From the NCBI RefSeq assembly GCF_900168685.1, contig NZ_FVZN01000014.1:2108001-2172000 (forward strand): DNA of 64,000 nt, given 5' to 3'. Below the pieces are notes generated by a model. The model ran no database searches. It was not told the DNA's origin and saw nothing but the letters and a program-made list of their open reading frames with translations. Numbering within the stretch: the stretch's first letter is position 1; each line of letters begins with the position of its first letter. A program made the position numbers and the translations under genes. Below are positions 34,087 to 42,553 of this stretch, in pieces. Source of the DNA: Solibacillus isronensis. Lineage in GTDB: Bacteria; Bacillota; Bacilli; Bacillales_A; Planococcaceae.

Positions 34087-35100
34087 TTATTTGGCATATG
34101 GATTGTATTCATTTGTGAATAGATTCTCTAACTTCACTTGACCCTTTGGTAAATCACCATTCTCCACTAACCAGTCAATCCAGATTTGGAATTCCTTTTC
34201 TGCAATTTGTCCACCTTCTTCAGCAATCCCTGTGCTTTGCCAGTATTTTAAATTTTCCGTTGTTTCACTACCTTCACGTGCAGAAACAATTTCCTCAAAT
34301 TTTGCAATGACTTCTTCACGGGGTGTTGTTCTAGCCCATTCAATTGCTTTCGAAACTCCTTCTACAAATGTTTTAACTGTGTCAGGATTTTCTTCAATAT
34401 ACTTTTCAGTAAAAAAGAATTCGCCTGCTGTAAATTCACCAAATAAATCGGTATCTTTAAATACCGGATAAATGCCGCCAGTTTCTAAAGCGCGTTCTTT
34501 CCCGATACCACTAAGTGCTACAACATCGATTTGACCAGCCCGTAAAATTTGCTCTGCACTTGCGCCTGGTACAACGACTAATTGAACCCCTTGAATTTCA
34601 TCTTCTGTTAAACCGCCATCACGTAAAAATTGTTTTACTGCAAACTCAGAGTGCGCTCCTAATGTGTTCATTCCGATTTTCTTGCCGATTAAATCTTTCG
34701 CTGTTTTAATGCCACTGTCGTCCAATGTGTAATAGCCGATAAATGTATTTTCATCACTTCCGTAAGAGCCTACAACAGATTTAATCTTTATACCTTGTGC
34801 ATAGGATTTAATAATGGCACCGTTAAATGCTGAACCGAAATCTATTTCGCCTGTTGCTGTTAGTTGAATACTTTCTGGACCGCCGACCATATCACTTACT
34901 TTTTCCAGCTCTAAATCCCCCAGATAACCAAGGGCCTCCGCTAATTCAGGGAATATTATATTTCCTGGTGTGCTTTGATATTGTATAACTCGATCTTGAC
35001 CATTTGCGCTTGCTGTACTCCGTGAATCATTTTTTGAGCACGCTGCTAAAGCTCCCAGACTTACACTTAATACGACTAATAACAACCAAATCTTTTTCAT
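34087..35100 (-). CDS. Substrate-binding lipoprotein, SsuA/TauA/NMT1 type (second system)
   Basis: A 337-residue precursor with signal peptide and lipobox ALAAC, then the NMT1/SsuA fold: FPELAEALGYLGDLELEKV, SIQLTATGEIDFGSAFNGA, DLIGKKIGMNTLGAHSEFAV and RAGQIDVVALSG. The ATG at 35098-35100 follows AAAGGGG. In the operon ATPase-permease-binding protein-LLM monooxygenase. It is clearly diverged from the first binding protein at 22 kb, so the two systems probably serve different substrates. Confidence 0.88.
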   Translation of the reverse strand: MKKIWLLLVVLSVSLGALAACSKNDSRSTASANGQDRVIQYQSTPGNIIFPELAEALGYLGDLELEKVSDMVGGPESIQLTATGEIDFGSAFNGAIIKSYAQGIKIKSVVGSYGSDENTFIGYYTLDDSGIKTAKDLIGKKIGMNTLGAHSEFAVKQFLRDGGLTEDEIQGVQLVVVPGASAEQILRAGQIDVVALSGIGKERALETGGIYPVFKDTDLFGEFTAGEFFFTEKYIEENPDTVKTFVEGVSKAIEWARTTPREEVIAKFEEIVSAREGSETTENLKYWQSTGIAEEGGQIAEKEFQIWIDWLVENGDLPKGQVKLENLFTNEYNPYAK

Positions 35101-35184
35101 GCTACGATTCCCCTTTTCCTGTTTAAACACAATATACATAACTAAACAAATAAAATTAGTAGGTTTTAGTTAAAAATAAAATAT

Positions 35185-36006
35185 TTACTGTTTCCATCGC
35201 GAGAAGTAGCGCTCTGCACCTGAGAGGCCATAGTTAATCAATAAGCCTAATAATGCAATAGTAATAATGCCCGCATACATTTCAGCTATCAGGAAATTAT
35301 ATTGCGAATACGTAATAAAATAACCAAGTCCCGCTTTTGCACCAATCATCTCAGCAGCAATCAATACTAAAATCGCACCCGTCCCCGCCATACGAATACC
35401 AGTAAAAATCGTCGGGACCGACGCAGGTAAAATAACTTTGTAAAACAATTTAAACGAAGAAATATTCATTGAGAAAGCTGATTTGATTAATAATGGATCC
35501 ACATTTTTTACAGCAGAAATAGTATTTAATAAAACGGGCCAAGTACATGCATATAAGACAATTGATATTTTAGAAACTTCACCAATCCCTAACAGTAAAA
35601 TAAATACCGGTAACAGCGCTAATGCTGCTGTGTTACGGAATAGCTCCAAGATTGGTGTTAGTAACTCTCTTGCTAACGGATACCATCCAATTAGCAGACC
35701 TAATGGTATCGCTATGACTAATGCTAATGCAAAGCCAAAAAGTGAGCGTAAAATACTCGCCTCAAAATGTCTCCATATTTCTCCTGTTATAAATAGGTCC
35801 CACCATGCAAGAATGACCTCGGAAAATGGCGGTAAAAACGTCTTGTCTACAAAATCTAGCTGTGGGGCCAGCTCCCATAATAATACAAACAAAATAAGTA
35901 CGATTGATTTCTTAAAGGCTTTTATTATGATTGAAAGTGATTTTCCGGAAGCCCTATGTCGTTTATTCGGTTCTTCGATTTGCGTCGGTTTATTTAGTGT
36001 TACCAT
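35185..36006 (-). CDS. ABC transporter permease, SsuC/TauC type (second system)
   Basis: A 273-residue membrane protein with about six transmembrane segments and the EAA loop around KSAFSMNISSFKLFYKVILP followed by ASVPTIFTGIRMA. The glycine usual in the EAA motif (MGAS) is here MNIS, slightly atypical. It starts 15 bp after the ATPase gene behind GAAGGGGG. It imports the same unknown ligand as the neighbouring lipoprotein. Confidence 0.87.
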   Translation of the reverse strand: MVTLNKPTQIEEPNKRHRASGKSLSIIIKAFKKSIVLILFVLLWELAPQLDFVDKTFLPPFSEVILAWWDLFITGEIWRHFEASILRSLFGFALALVIAIPLGLLIGWYPLARELLTPILELFRNTAALALLPVFILLLGIGEVSKISIVLYACTWPVLLNTISAVKNVDPLLIKSAFSMNISSFKLFYKVILPASVPTIFTGIRMAGTGAILVLIAAEMIGAKAGLGYFITYSQYNFLIAEMYAGIITIALLGLLINYGLSGAERYFSRWKQ

Positions 36007-36021
36007 CTAAAAACCCCCTTC

Positions 36022-36822
36022 TTAAATGTGTGCGCCTTGATATTCCGGTTCATGCAATAAACTCCATACCTCATGCCTCGCTTTTACGAATGCAGGGTTT
36101 GATTTAATATCTGCGTCTGCTAAACGATTGTTCAATGGAATATCTATAATCTTTTTGACAGTACCTGGATTGGCTGAAAGAACAACAACCCGTTCTCCTA
36201 AGTACACGGCCTCATCAATTCCATGGGTAATGAAAATAATTGTCTTACCTGTCTTCTTCCAAATGCGCAATAATTCCGTTTGTAATGTTTCACGAGTTTG
36301 CGCATCTAATGCGGCAAATGGTTCGTCCATTAATAATACATCTGGATTGAATGCTAAACTCCGCGCAATTGCTACACGCTGCTTCATCCCCCCTGATAAT
36401 TCATGCGGATAGCGATCAGAATAGTTTTTCAAGCCTACTAGGTCCAAATAATAGTCGGTTCTTTCTTGCCACTCCTTTTTCGGAATGCCTTTCGCTTCTA
36501 ACCCAAATTCAATGTTGCCGCGTGCAGTTTTCCATGGAAATAATGCATACTGTTGAAAGACAATCCCACGGTCCAGTCCTGGTCCCCTAATTTCACGACC
36601 ATCAATAAGAATCCTGCCTTTTGTCGGATTCGTTAAACCTGTCAACAAATCGAGTAATGTAGATTTTCCACATCCGCTCGGCCCTACTAAAGTAATGAAT
36701 TCACCCTCCTTTACTGAGAAGTCAATGCCTTGAATAGCGGTAAACTCACGTTGTGCCCCTTTTCTGTTTTCATCTCGGACTAAGAAGTTTTTGGAGACGT
36801 GTTCAAACTTGATTTTTTCCAT
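36022..36822 (-). CDS. ABC transporter ATP-binding protein, SsuB/TauB type (second system)
   Basis: A 266-residue ATPase with Walker A GPSGCGKST, Q-loop VFQQYALFPWKT, signature LSGGMKQRVAIAR, Walker B VLLMDEPFAALDAQT and H-loop FITHGIDEA. ATG at 36820-36822 follows TTGGAGGG; the frame continues ten codons upstream without a better site. It is the first gene of the second organosulfur-type operon. Confidence 0.91.
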   Translation of the reverse strand: MEKIKFEHVSKNFLVRDENRKGAQREFTAIQGIDFSVKEGEFITLVGPSGCGKSTLLDLLTGLTNPTKGRILIDGREIRGPGLDRGIVFQQYALFPWKTARGNIEFGLEAKGIPKKEWQERTDYYLDLVGLKNYSDRYPHELSGGMKQRVAIARSLAFNPDVLLMDEPFAALDAQTRETLQTELLRIWKKTGKTIIFITHGIDEAVYLGERVVVLSANPGTVKKIIDIPLNNRLADADIKSNPAFVKARHEVWSLLHEPEYQGAHI

Positions 36823-36925
36823 TGCTAACCCTCCAATTTCATACAATTCCAATTAAAATAGTATGATTATTGTAAAAATTTTTTTATATGAATCGTCCAC
36901 TCACAATTAGTTAATCCCCCTTTCA

Positions 36926-36966
36926 TTTAAAACAAAAGGCTCCCTTATCAATTAGATAAGGGAGCC
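36926..36966 (-). terminator. Intrinsic terminator between the aldo/keto reductase and the second ABC operon
   Basis: A perfect 12-bp stem, GGCTCCCTTATC with GATAAGGGAGCC and a 5-nt loop, is followed by TTTTGTTTT on the minus strand. It lies about 130 bp after the reductase stop and about 100 bp before the ABC operon start. Confidence 0.85.
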
Positions 36967-37093
36967 TCTAGTATCTCTAGTGAGCTTGCTAAGCCATATA
37001 TTGAAATTAATAATAAGTAAAACGGATTTAAATGTCAACTAGTTTTATTGGAATTATCAGATTATTTTTTATTAATTTGCTAGAAGTCGTTAA

Positions 37094-38170
37094 TTATAAG
37101 CCTGTCTGATTTTTTCTATCCATCAACTTAATGTATTCATCTAAATAGACCTTTTCTGCATTTGAAGCTCTATCCAATGTATTCATAGCGCGGTGCCATG
37201 ATGGATAAATAGGTTCCAGTGCTGTCAGGTCATTAATTTGTGAAATATCTTCGTTTGTTAATTTTAAATTATAGGATGCAATATTCTCATGCAACTGTTC
37301 TTTAGTTCTTGCAGACAAGATAATTGAATCTACATTTGGTCGATCACGTAACCATGCAAGAACAATTTGCGGGACTGTCGCTTTATGTTTAGACGCAACA
37401 TCTTGCAATAAATCAATTAGATTATAAAACAAATCCGGATTTTTAATATATGTTTCCGGCCAGCCATTCCCTTGTCTTGTACCTGGTTCGAACATTTTGT
37501 TTCTTGTAAATTTACCAGTAAGCAGCCCCTCACCAAGTGGGGACCTAATACTATTGGCAATGCCCAATTCTTTACCGGCCGGCAAAATTTCGTACTCTGC
37601 TTCACGAGATTCCGGTGTGTAATAGATTTGCTGTGCAATTGGCGGTATCATATTGTTTTCTACAGCCCACGTATGTGTCTTCGCAAGCGCCCAGCCGTTG
37701 TAATCGGATACTCCCCAATGACGAATTTTCCCTTTTTTAATTAATTCATTCATCTCTTGGACCGTTTCACTAACGTCTACTTGACCATCCCAACAATGTA
37801 CATAATATAGATCAATATAGTCCGTACCTAGTCTTTTTAATAGCGCATCTATCGATGAATCAACATTAATTAAAGCTCCCGTATCGGTTGGTTTATCGAT
37901 CAGCTGAAATCCTTTTTTACTGCTGATGATCATATCCTGGCGTTTATCTCTTATCGCTTTGCCAAAAATAACTTCTGCATCACCTTTTGCGTACATATTC
38001 GCTGTATCAAAATGATTGATGCCTTGATCCAGTGCATAATCCACCATATAATTTGCGGTTGTCTGATCCATGGCACCCGCTTCCACAAGGCCATTTGTAC
38101 TGAACATCACGGTACCCAAAGCATATTTAGAAACATTCAAATCTGAATTGCCGAATAAATTATAATCCAT
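37094..38170 (-). CDS. Aldo/keto reductase
   Basis: An NADPH-dependent oxidoreductase of the AKR superfamily. The 358-residue protein has the catalytic tetrad contexts: Asp and Tyr in FDTANMYAKGDAE, Lys in IISSKKGF and His in YYVHCWD. The cofactor end reads LSARTKEQLHENI. Three consecutive ATGs follow AGGAGGG; the third (38168-38170) has the best spacing. Similarity is to general-stress or Kv-beta-like AKRs such as B. subtilis IolS/YhdN, but the substrate cannot be named. It is monocistronic. Confidence 0.87.
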   Translation of the reverse strand: MDYNLFGNSDLNVSKYALGTVMFSTNGLVEAGAMDQTTANYMVDYALDQGINHFDTANMYAKGDAEVIFGKAIRDKRQDMIISSKKGFQLIDKPTDTGALINVDSSIDALLKRLGTDYIDLYYVHCWDGQVDVSETVQEMNELIKKGKIRHWGVSDYNGWALAKTHTWAVENNMIPPIAQQIYYTPESREAEYEILPAGKELGIANSIRSPLGEGLLTGKFTRNKMFEPGTRQGNGWPETYIKNPDLFYNLIDLLQDVASKHKATVPQIVLAWLRDRPNVDSIILSARTKEQLHENIASYNLKLTNEDISQINDLTALEPIYPSWHRAMNTLDRASNAEKVYLDEYIKLMDRKNQTGL

Positions 38171-38463
38171 CATCATCCCTCCTATGCATTGTATTTCCCA
38201 TGTTCCCTATTAAATAAAACATTCTAGGAACTTTTCATGTTATATTGCACAATTTTAGTTAGAGATGGGGTCCGTTAAAAGAGCGATTTAGGAGTCTTCG
38301 TCTAACCTCTGAAATCCTTTGCGGTATATGAAGGAGTCAAAAAATAGTTGATTACTATAAAAATTCGGGTAAGAAAAAATAGGTGACTTGTCGCACAGGG
38401 GTCATTGAGCGAATGAGCATCCCCTTTGCAGTTAAAACCAATCGTCGGAAGGAAGTGTTTGAG

Positions 38464-38964
38464 ATGAGTAAAAAGAAAGAAATCAAAAAATTAAAAGATC
38501 ATGCATTTGCTGATCTTTGTTTAATCGAAAAAGAATTTCAGCAAATCGTAAAAAATACTTCGAATAAATCAGGTGCTTTTAAATGGGTGGAGCTATTGAG
38601 CGATTATGAGTTGGAAGAATTTTATGGACGCCGCAGGGACCGAAAATATGCAACGCTCACAGTTGAGTTGTATTCATTAACTGAACAACTGCTTAAAGAC
38701 ATTTATAAAGTTTACTTTAATCATAAATATAAAAATAAGTCGGACATTAATATCATTCTTGATTTAGAGAGGAAATTGGGTGATCACTTAACTTTTAAAA
38801 ATAATACTAAGTTATTGGCGAACCTGAGAAGTTGTATCGTTCATGAAGAATTCTCTTTAAAGTCTGCAAGAAAAAAAATAAATATAAAAAAGAAAAATAG
38901 AATTTTATTCAAACAATTGATGAAAGATGTTGATTTGTATATCGAAAATATCGCATTGAAATAA
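38464..38964 (+). CDS. HEPN-like small protein
   Basis: A 166-residue, lysine-rich, all-helical protein. The motif LANLRSCIVHEEF fits the HEPN R-x4-6-H signature (Arg about 122, His about 127), preceded by the long helix YATLTVELYSLTEQLLKDIY typical of this fold. HEPN domains are often RNases in toxin or defence systems, but solo copies also occur. No antitoxin (for example MNT) is adjacent. ATG at 38464 follows GGAAGGAAG; the frame is open upstream. Base composition is more AT-rich than neighbours, which suggests transfer. The function is inferred from one motif. Confidence 0.55.
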   Translation: MSKKKEIKKLKDHAFADLCLIEKEFQQIVKNTSNKSGAFKWVELLSDYELEEFYGRRRDRKYATLTVELYSLTEQLLKDIYKVYFNHKYKNKSDINIILDLERKLGDHLTFKNNTKLLANLRSCIVHEEFSLKSARKKINIKKKNRILFKQLMKDVDLYIENIALK

Positions 38965-39081
38965 ATTTTATGCGATGCTGGATTTAATCTCCGGAAATCC
39001 AACTACTAATCATAATCCGTGCAAATGAAAAGGTCAGCCAGAAAGTACTGGTCGACCTGTTTCATGGGAGTATTCGTTAAA

Positions 39082-39114
39082 ACAAAAAACCTCCAATTGT
39101 AATAATTGAAGGTT
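39082..39114 (-). terminator. Terminator of the tRNA-Arg transcript
   Basis: An 11-bp stem, AACCTTCAATT with AATTGGAGGTT and a 5-nt loop, is followed by TTTTTTGTTTT on the minus strand, about 40 bp after the tRNA 3' end. Confidence 0.85.
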
Positions 39115-39154
39115 AATTGCGTCTTCTATTGAGTGTTCTCTCTAAGTTACTTTA

Positions 39155-39487
39155 CGTCCCAGGAGGGATTCGAACCCCCGACCGACGGCTTAGCTTACCA
39201 CTATAGTTTTCACTACTTATACAGATGTATAATTTGTTGGTCTGGACTATAACTTCACCATTTCAGGTGCGACACGTTTAGTCTCTACGGAACCTCTCGC
39301 AATTTCTTGCAGCAAACATTTTACCTGCATAAAGCCATTCAAATGTTCTCGTTTCCTCGGTATTGCCATCAGCATAATCTGTTAAGGGTTTACCGATACG
39401 GTGTCGTCCACTTTATACGTTAATTTTCCGTATAAAGGCTCCTATTTACTTAAAGGCCGTTGCTCTATCCTGCTGAGCTACTGAGAC
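39155..39487 (-). tRNA. tRNA-Arg(UCU) gene interrupted by a group I intron
   Basis: Exon 1 is 39453-39487 (35 nt) and exon 2 is 39155-39193 (39 nt). Joined, they give a complete 74-nt cloverleaf: acceptor GTCTCAG with CTGGGAC (one U-G), D-stem GCTC/GAGC, anticodon stem ACGGC/GCCGT with loop CTTCTAA (anticodon TCT, reading AGA), T-arm GGGGG-TTCGAAT-CCCTC and discriminator G. CCA is not encoded. The 259-nt insertion falls between anticodon positions 34 and 35. A strong promoter lies upstream and a terminator downstream, so it is a single-gene unit. Without the intron the gene would be overlooked or mis-scored by standard models. Confidence 0.93.
39194..39452 (-). ncRNA. Group I self-splicing intron in tRNA-Arg(UCU)
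   Basis: A 259-nt intron without an endonuclease ORF. Core elements appear in order on the minus strand: P2 hairpin CTTTATACG/CGTATAAAG, P3 strand CGACAC, P5-like CGGTA/TACCG, the Q-like AAATTGCGAGAGG, P7 strand GACTA within AGAGACTAAACG, P3' GTGTCG, P8 CACC/GGTG, and P7' in AAGTTATAGTCC, the classic S element. The exon ends in U and the intron ends in G, as required. P1 can form between the exon GGCCTT and the intron AGGAGCC with U-G at the splice site. It is probably subgroup IC3, like other bacterial tRNA introns; this is an inference. Confidence 0.92.
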
Positions 39488-39524
39488 AATTTCTTTAAAC
39501 CAATTGGTAATAAAGACATTTTTT

Positions 39525-39553
39525 ATTATATGGTATATTATATTTAAAGTCAA
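39525..39553 (-). promoter_or_regulatory. Strong promoter of tRNA-Arg(UCU)
   Basis: On the minus strand TTGACT (39548-39553) and a perfect TATAAT (39525-39530) are 17 bp apart, about 38 bp before the mature tRNA 5' end. Confidence 0.85.
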
Positions 39554-39615
39554 CAAACAAATTAAACAAAATTATTATTTAACTAAAATAATTTTCTGTT
39601 CCCTAAATTCTGCAT

Positions 39616-39653
39616 GAAAAAAGTGAAGCCCTCCTTAACTCAAGGCTTCACTT
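39616..39653 (-). terminator. Terminator of the rph-rdgB-ysnB transcript
   Basis: A 10-bp stem, AAGTGAAGCC with GGCTTCACTT, is followed by a T run on the minus strand, just after the ysnB stop codon at 39660. Confidence 0.85.
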
Positions 39654-39659
39654 TAATAA

Positions 39660-40160
39660 TTAACGCTCATAAAACAATTCATCGATCAAATTATTATTAT
39701 CGTCATAGCATTGTAATGTAAAATGTGTGGAAGTTATTGTCAGGGTAACAAACGACTTTTCTTCTATCCGTCGTGGCTTCAGTAAGCTGCCCGGATTGAT
39801 AAATAAAATGTCGTCAATATATTCTGCACCAAGTACATGTGAATGACCAAAACATACGATTTGTGCGCCGACTTCCTTTGCGCGGTAAATCAGTTTCATC
39901 GGAGAGTTTTTCACATCGTATAAATGCCCGTGCGTCACATACACACGGTCTCCATTTACCTGAAACAGCATCTCCTCTAAATAGTTATGGTCATGATCAC
40001 AGTTGCCTTTCACACGCTCTACTCCTTGCAGAGCAGGATGTGCATACGGTAATTCACTATCACCACAATGGATCACTTTATGCGCATCTGGATGGTAGCC
40101 CTTTACACGTTCAATGATTTCCTCGTCACCATGTGTATCACTCATAATCAATAGCTTCAT
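39660..40160 (-). CDS. ysnB: YfcE/YsnB-family metallophosphoesterase
   Basis: A phosphodiesterase with a dinuclear metal site. The 166-residue protein has the calcineurin-like motifs MSDTHGD, HCGDSE, GNCDHD (the usual NH of GNHD or GNCD is here GNCD), THGHLYDV and GHSHV, with NPGSLLKPR at the end. ATG at 40158-40160 is preferred over an ATG four codons upstream by family length. It follows rdgB by about 106 bp, matching B. subtilis rph-rdgB(ysnA)-ysnB order. The physiological substrate is unknown. Confidence 0.9.
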   Translation of the reverse strand: MKLLIMSDTHGDEEIIERVKGYHPDAHKVIHCGDSELPYAHPALQGVERVKGNCDHDHNYLEEMLFQVNGDRVYVTHGHLYDVKNSPMKLIYRAKEVGAQIVCFGHSHVLGAEYIDDILFINPGSLLKPRRIEEKSFVTLTITSTHFTLQCYDDNNNLIDELFYER

Positions 40161-40266
40161 TCGTATCCACATCCTTTACATTTCTATACTTAGTGTGACA
40201 GCATTGAAACGAAAATTCAATCGTTATTAAACAAATTTTTACAATTTCCAACAATTACCGAATCCA

Positions 40267-40860
40267 TTATTTCAGAAATTCTGCTAACTGTAATGCCAGT
40301 TTGCGAATGGCATTGCCTCGGTGTGAAATGGCACCTTTTTCTTCGGCAGACAGCTCAGCCATATGTTTTTCCAATGCAGGCACATAGAAAATCGGATCAT
40401 AACCGAATCCGTTCGTTCCCTTCTTTTCATATGCAATCACACCTTCACATGTACCGAATACTGTTTTTGTTTCCATATTCGGGCCTGCAATTGCCAAGGC
40501 ACAGCAGAAACGGGCTGTACGCTGTTCTTCCGGTACGTCCTTCATGTTTTCAAGCACTTTCACCATATTCGCTTCATCGTCATGATCGCCGGCATAACGT
40601 GCTGAATACACACCAGGTTCACCGTTTAATGCATCGATCGCTAAACCGCTGTCATCCGCAATCACGATTTGGCCCAGCATGTTCGCTAATGTTTCCGCTT
40701 TTAATATTGCATTTTCTTCAAAAGTTGTACCTGTCTCTTCAATTTCCACATCTGGAGCAACGTCAAACATTGTGACAACTTCATAGCCAAATGGTCCGAA
40801 TAGTGCTTCAAAGTCTTTTGCTTTTCCTTTGTTCTTTGTTGCGATTACTACTTGTTTCAT
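40267..40860 (-). CDS. rdgB: XTP/dITP pyrophosphatase (RdgB/HAM1)
   Basis: A house-cleaning enzyme that hydrolyses ITP, dITP and XTP to monophosphates. The 197-residue protein shows [61 protein letters not shown] and the substrate-binding ISHRGNAIR. Its ATG shares a base with the rph stop (TAATG), so translation is coupled. B. subtilis has the same pair (rph-ysnA). Confidence 0.95.
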   Translation of the reverse strand: MKQVVIATKNKGKAKDFEALFGPFGYEVVTMFDVAPDVEIEETGTTFEENAILKAETLANMLGQIVIADDSGLAIDALNGEPGVYSARYAGDHDDEANMVKVLENMKDVPEEQRTARFCCALAIAGPNMETKTVFGTCEGVIAYEKKGTNGFGYDPIFYVPALEKHMAELSAEEKGAISHRGNAIRKLALQLAEFLK

Positions 40861-41612
40861 TATGCTTCCGCCTTTCCGATCAAGTTTGCGATGTCGCCTA
40901 GTGCTGTTTTTTGCATTTCGATTAGCTGTGCAATTCCGGCTTCTCCTAAATCAAGTAATTCATTAAGTTCCGAACGGCTGAATGTCGCTTCTTCGCCTGT
41001 ACCTTGTAATTCCACAAATTCGCCGGCACCTGTCATAATAACGTTCATATCGACTTGTGCAGCTGAATCTTCCACATAGTTTAAATCCAAAACTGCGCCA
41101 ATGTTTTCTAGTTTTCCGACACTAGTTGCAGCTAAATAATCTGTTACGGGGAATTTCACGAACGGCTTGTCTACGCCTAGTTTTGCAATTGCCTGTGTCA
41201 TCGCTACAAATGCTCCTGTAATCGATGCCGTACGCGTTCCGCCATCTGCCTGGATCACGTCACAGTCGATCCATACCGTTTTTTCACCTAGTGCTTCTAA
41301 ATCAACGACAGCACGTAATGCTCGGCCGATTAAGCGTTGAATTTCCATCGTGCGGCCACTTACCTTCCCTGCAGAGCTTTCACGGCGTGTGCGTTGCTCT
41401 GTAGCGCGTGGTAGCATGGAATATTCAGCCGTAATCCAACCTTTACCTTGTCCACGTAAAAAACCAGGTACTTTTTCTTCAATCGTTGCAGTACAAATCA
41501 CCTTTGTATTTCCAACTGTTATTAATACCGAGCCTTCCGGATGCATTAAATAATTATTATCAATTTGAACTGGACGTAATTCATTCACAGCTCGTAAGTC
41601 ATGTCTAGTCAT
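40860..41612 (-). CDS. rph: Ribonuclease PH
   Basis: A phosphorolytic 3'-5' exoribonuclease that trims tRNA 3' ends. The 250-residue protein has [77 protein letters not shown] (phosphate site arginines) and [19 protein letters not shown] at 41610-41612 follows AGGAGG; the frame continues five codons upstream without need. In B. subtilis gerM precedes rph, but here racE is directly upstream. Because tRNAs lacking encoded CCA occur here, RNase PH has evident substrates. Confidence 0.95.
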   Translation of the reverse strand: MTRHDLRAVNELRPVQIDNNYLMHPEGSVLITVGNTKVICTATIEEKVPGFLRGQGKGWITAEYSMLPRATEQRTRRESSAGKVSGRTMEIQRLIGRALRAVVDLEALGEKTVWIDCDVIQADGGTRTASITGAFVAMTQAIAKLGVDKPFVKFPVTDYLAATSVGKLENIGAVLDLNYVEDSAAQVDMNVIMTGAGEFVELQGTGEEATFSRSELNELLDLGEAGIAQLIEMQKTALGDIANLIGKAEA

Positions 41613-41693
41613 TCGTGACCTCCTCAATTTGTTCGCGCACTTATCTTATCACAATTTAAGGAGGGTCTAAAGCAGAAAAGCAAGACATAGAAG

Positions 41694-41731
41694 GAAAAAG
41701 CTCAAATTAGACAAAATGCCTAATTTGAGCT
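41694..41731 (-). terminator. Intrinsic terminator after racE
   Basis: A perfect 12-bp stem, AGCTCAAATTAG with CTAATTTGAGCT, is followed by a T run on the minus strand right after the racE stop at 41737. It separates racE from rph. Confidence 0.9.
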
Positions 41732-41736
41732 ATCAA

Positions 41737-42537
41737 CTATTTTTCGAATGTAATTTTGCGTATATCCAATTCACCTTTTTCCAGCCAACGTTCTGCTATG
41801 GAACGGAAAATCGGCACGGAGCCAGATGCATGCAGAATATGATGCGGCGGTTCTTCATCTGTTCGTAATTGTCCTGTATAGCTTAAAATCGCTTCGACAT
41901 CTTTAGCCGTTTCTTCGGCAGATGACAGGACGTGAACTTGTGAGCCTACTGCTGCCTCTATTTGCTTTTGTAAAATAGGATAATGTGTACAGCCTAAAAT
42001 GACTGTATCAAATCGCTCATCTTCAAGCGGCTTTAATCCTTTCGCAACGAGGTCATACGAAAATTGGCCTTCGTATTCGCCACTTTCAACGAGTGGCACA
42101 AATGTCGGACAGGCAAGTGGAATTATTTTCGCTTTTGTCGATAATGATTTCACCGCTTCTTCATATGCGCCGCTTTTGATCGTGCCTTCTGTCGCTAATA
42201 CGACAATTTCATTGCGCTTTGTCTTTTTTATGGCCGCTCGTGCCCCTGCATTAATAACTCCTAAAACCGGAAATGGCATATGTTTTTGCAGACTTTCCAA
42301 TGCAACGGCAGTCGCAGTATTACATGCAATGACAAGCATCTTCACATTCATCTTTTCGAGCGCTTTTGCCATCTCCCATGTAAAATTGCGGACTTCTTGC
42401 TTTGTGCGTGGCCCGTAAGGACATCGCGCCGTATCACCTATATAATATATTGTTTCATTCGGCAAAAGCTCCATAATCGCCTTTGCCACTGTTAATCCGC
42501 CAACTCCGGAATCGATAACACCAATTGGGGCATTCAC
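41737..42537 (-). CDS. racE: Glutamate racemase
   Basis: It makes D-glutamate for peptidoglycan. The 266-residue protein has GVIDSGVGGLTVAKAI, YIGDTARCPYGPRT and the two catalytic cysteines in ACNTATAVALE and GCTHYPIL. The start is GTG at 42535-42537 with GAGG 8 nt upstream. It is downstream of the MarR gene ysmB by 16 bp, as in B. subtilis. Confidence 0.95.
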   Translation of the reverse strand: MNAPIGVIDSGVGGLTVAKAIMELLPNETIYYIGDTARCPYGPRTKQEVRNFTWEMAKALEKMNVKMLVIACNTATAVALESLQKHMPFPVLGVINAGARAAIKKTKRNEIVVLATEGTIKSGAYEEAVKSLSTKAKIIPLACPTFVPLVESGEYEGQFSYDLVAKGLKPLEDERFDTVILGCTHYPILQKQIEAAVGSQVHVLSSAEETAKDVEAILSYTGQLRTDEEPPHHILHASGSVPIFRSIAERWLEKGELDIRKITFEK

Positions 42538-42553
42538 TAGTACCGCCTCTATC

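Noticed and set aside
35483-36010. Plus-strand frame of 175 codons antisense to the second permease
   Set aside because: It is a shadow of a well-supported permease gene with clear family motifs, and has no start signal.
36853-37093. SAM riboswitch (S box) before the second ABC operon
   Set aside because: The only strong structure is a simple terminator hairpin, and the S-box core sequence is absent.
40293-40775. Plus-strand frame of 160 codons antisense to rdgB
   Set aside because: It is a shadow of rdgB, and the translation is biased to His and Phe without any family pattern.
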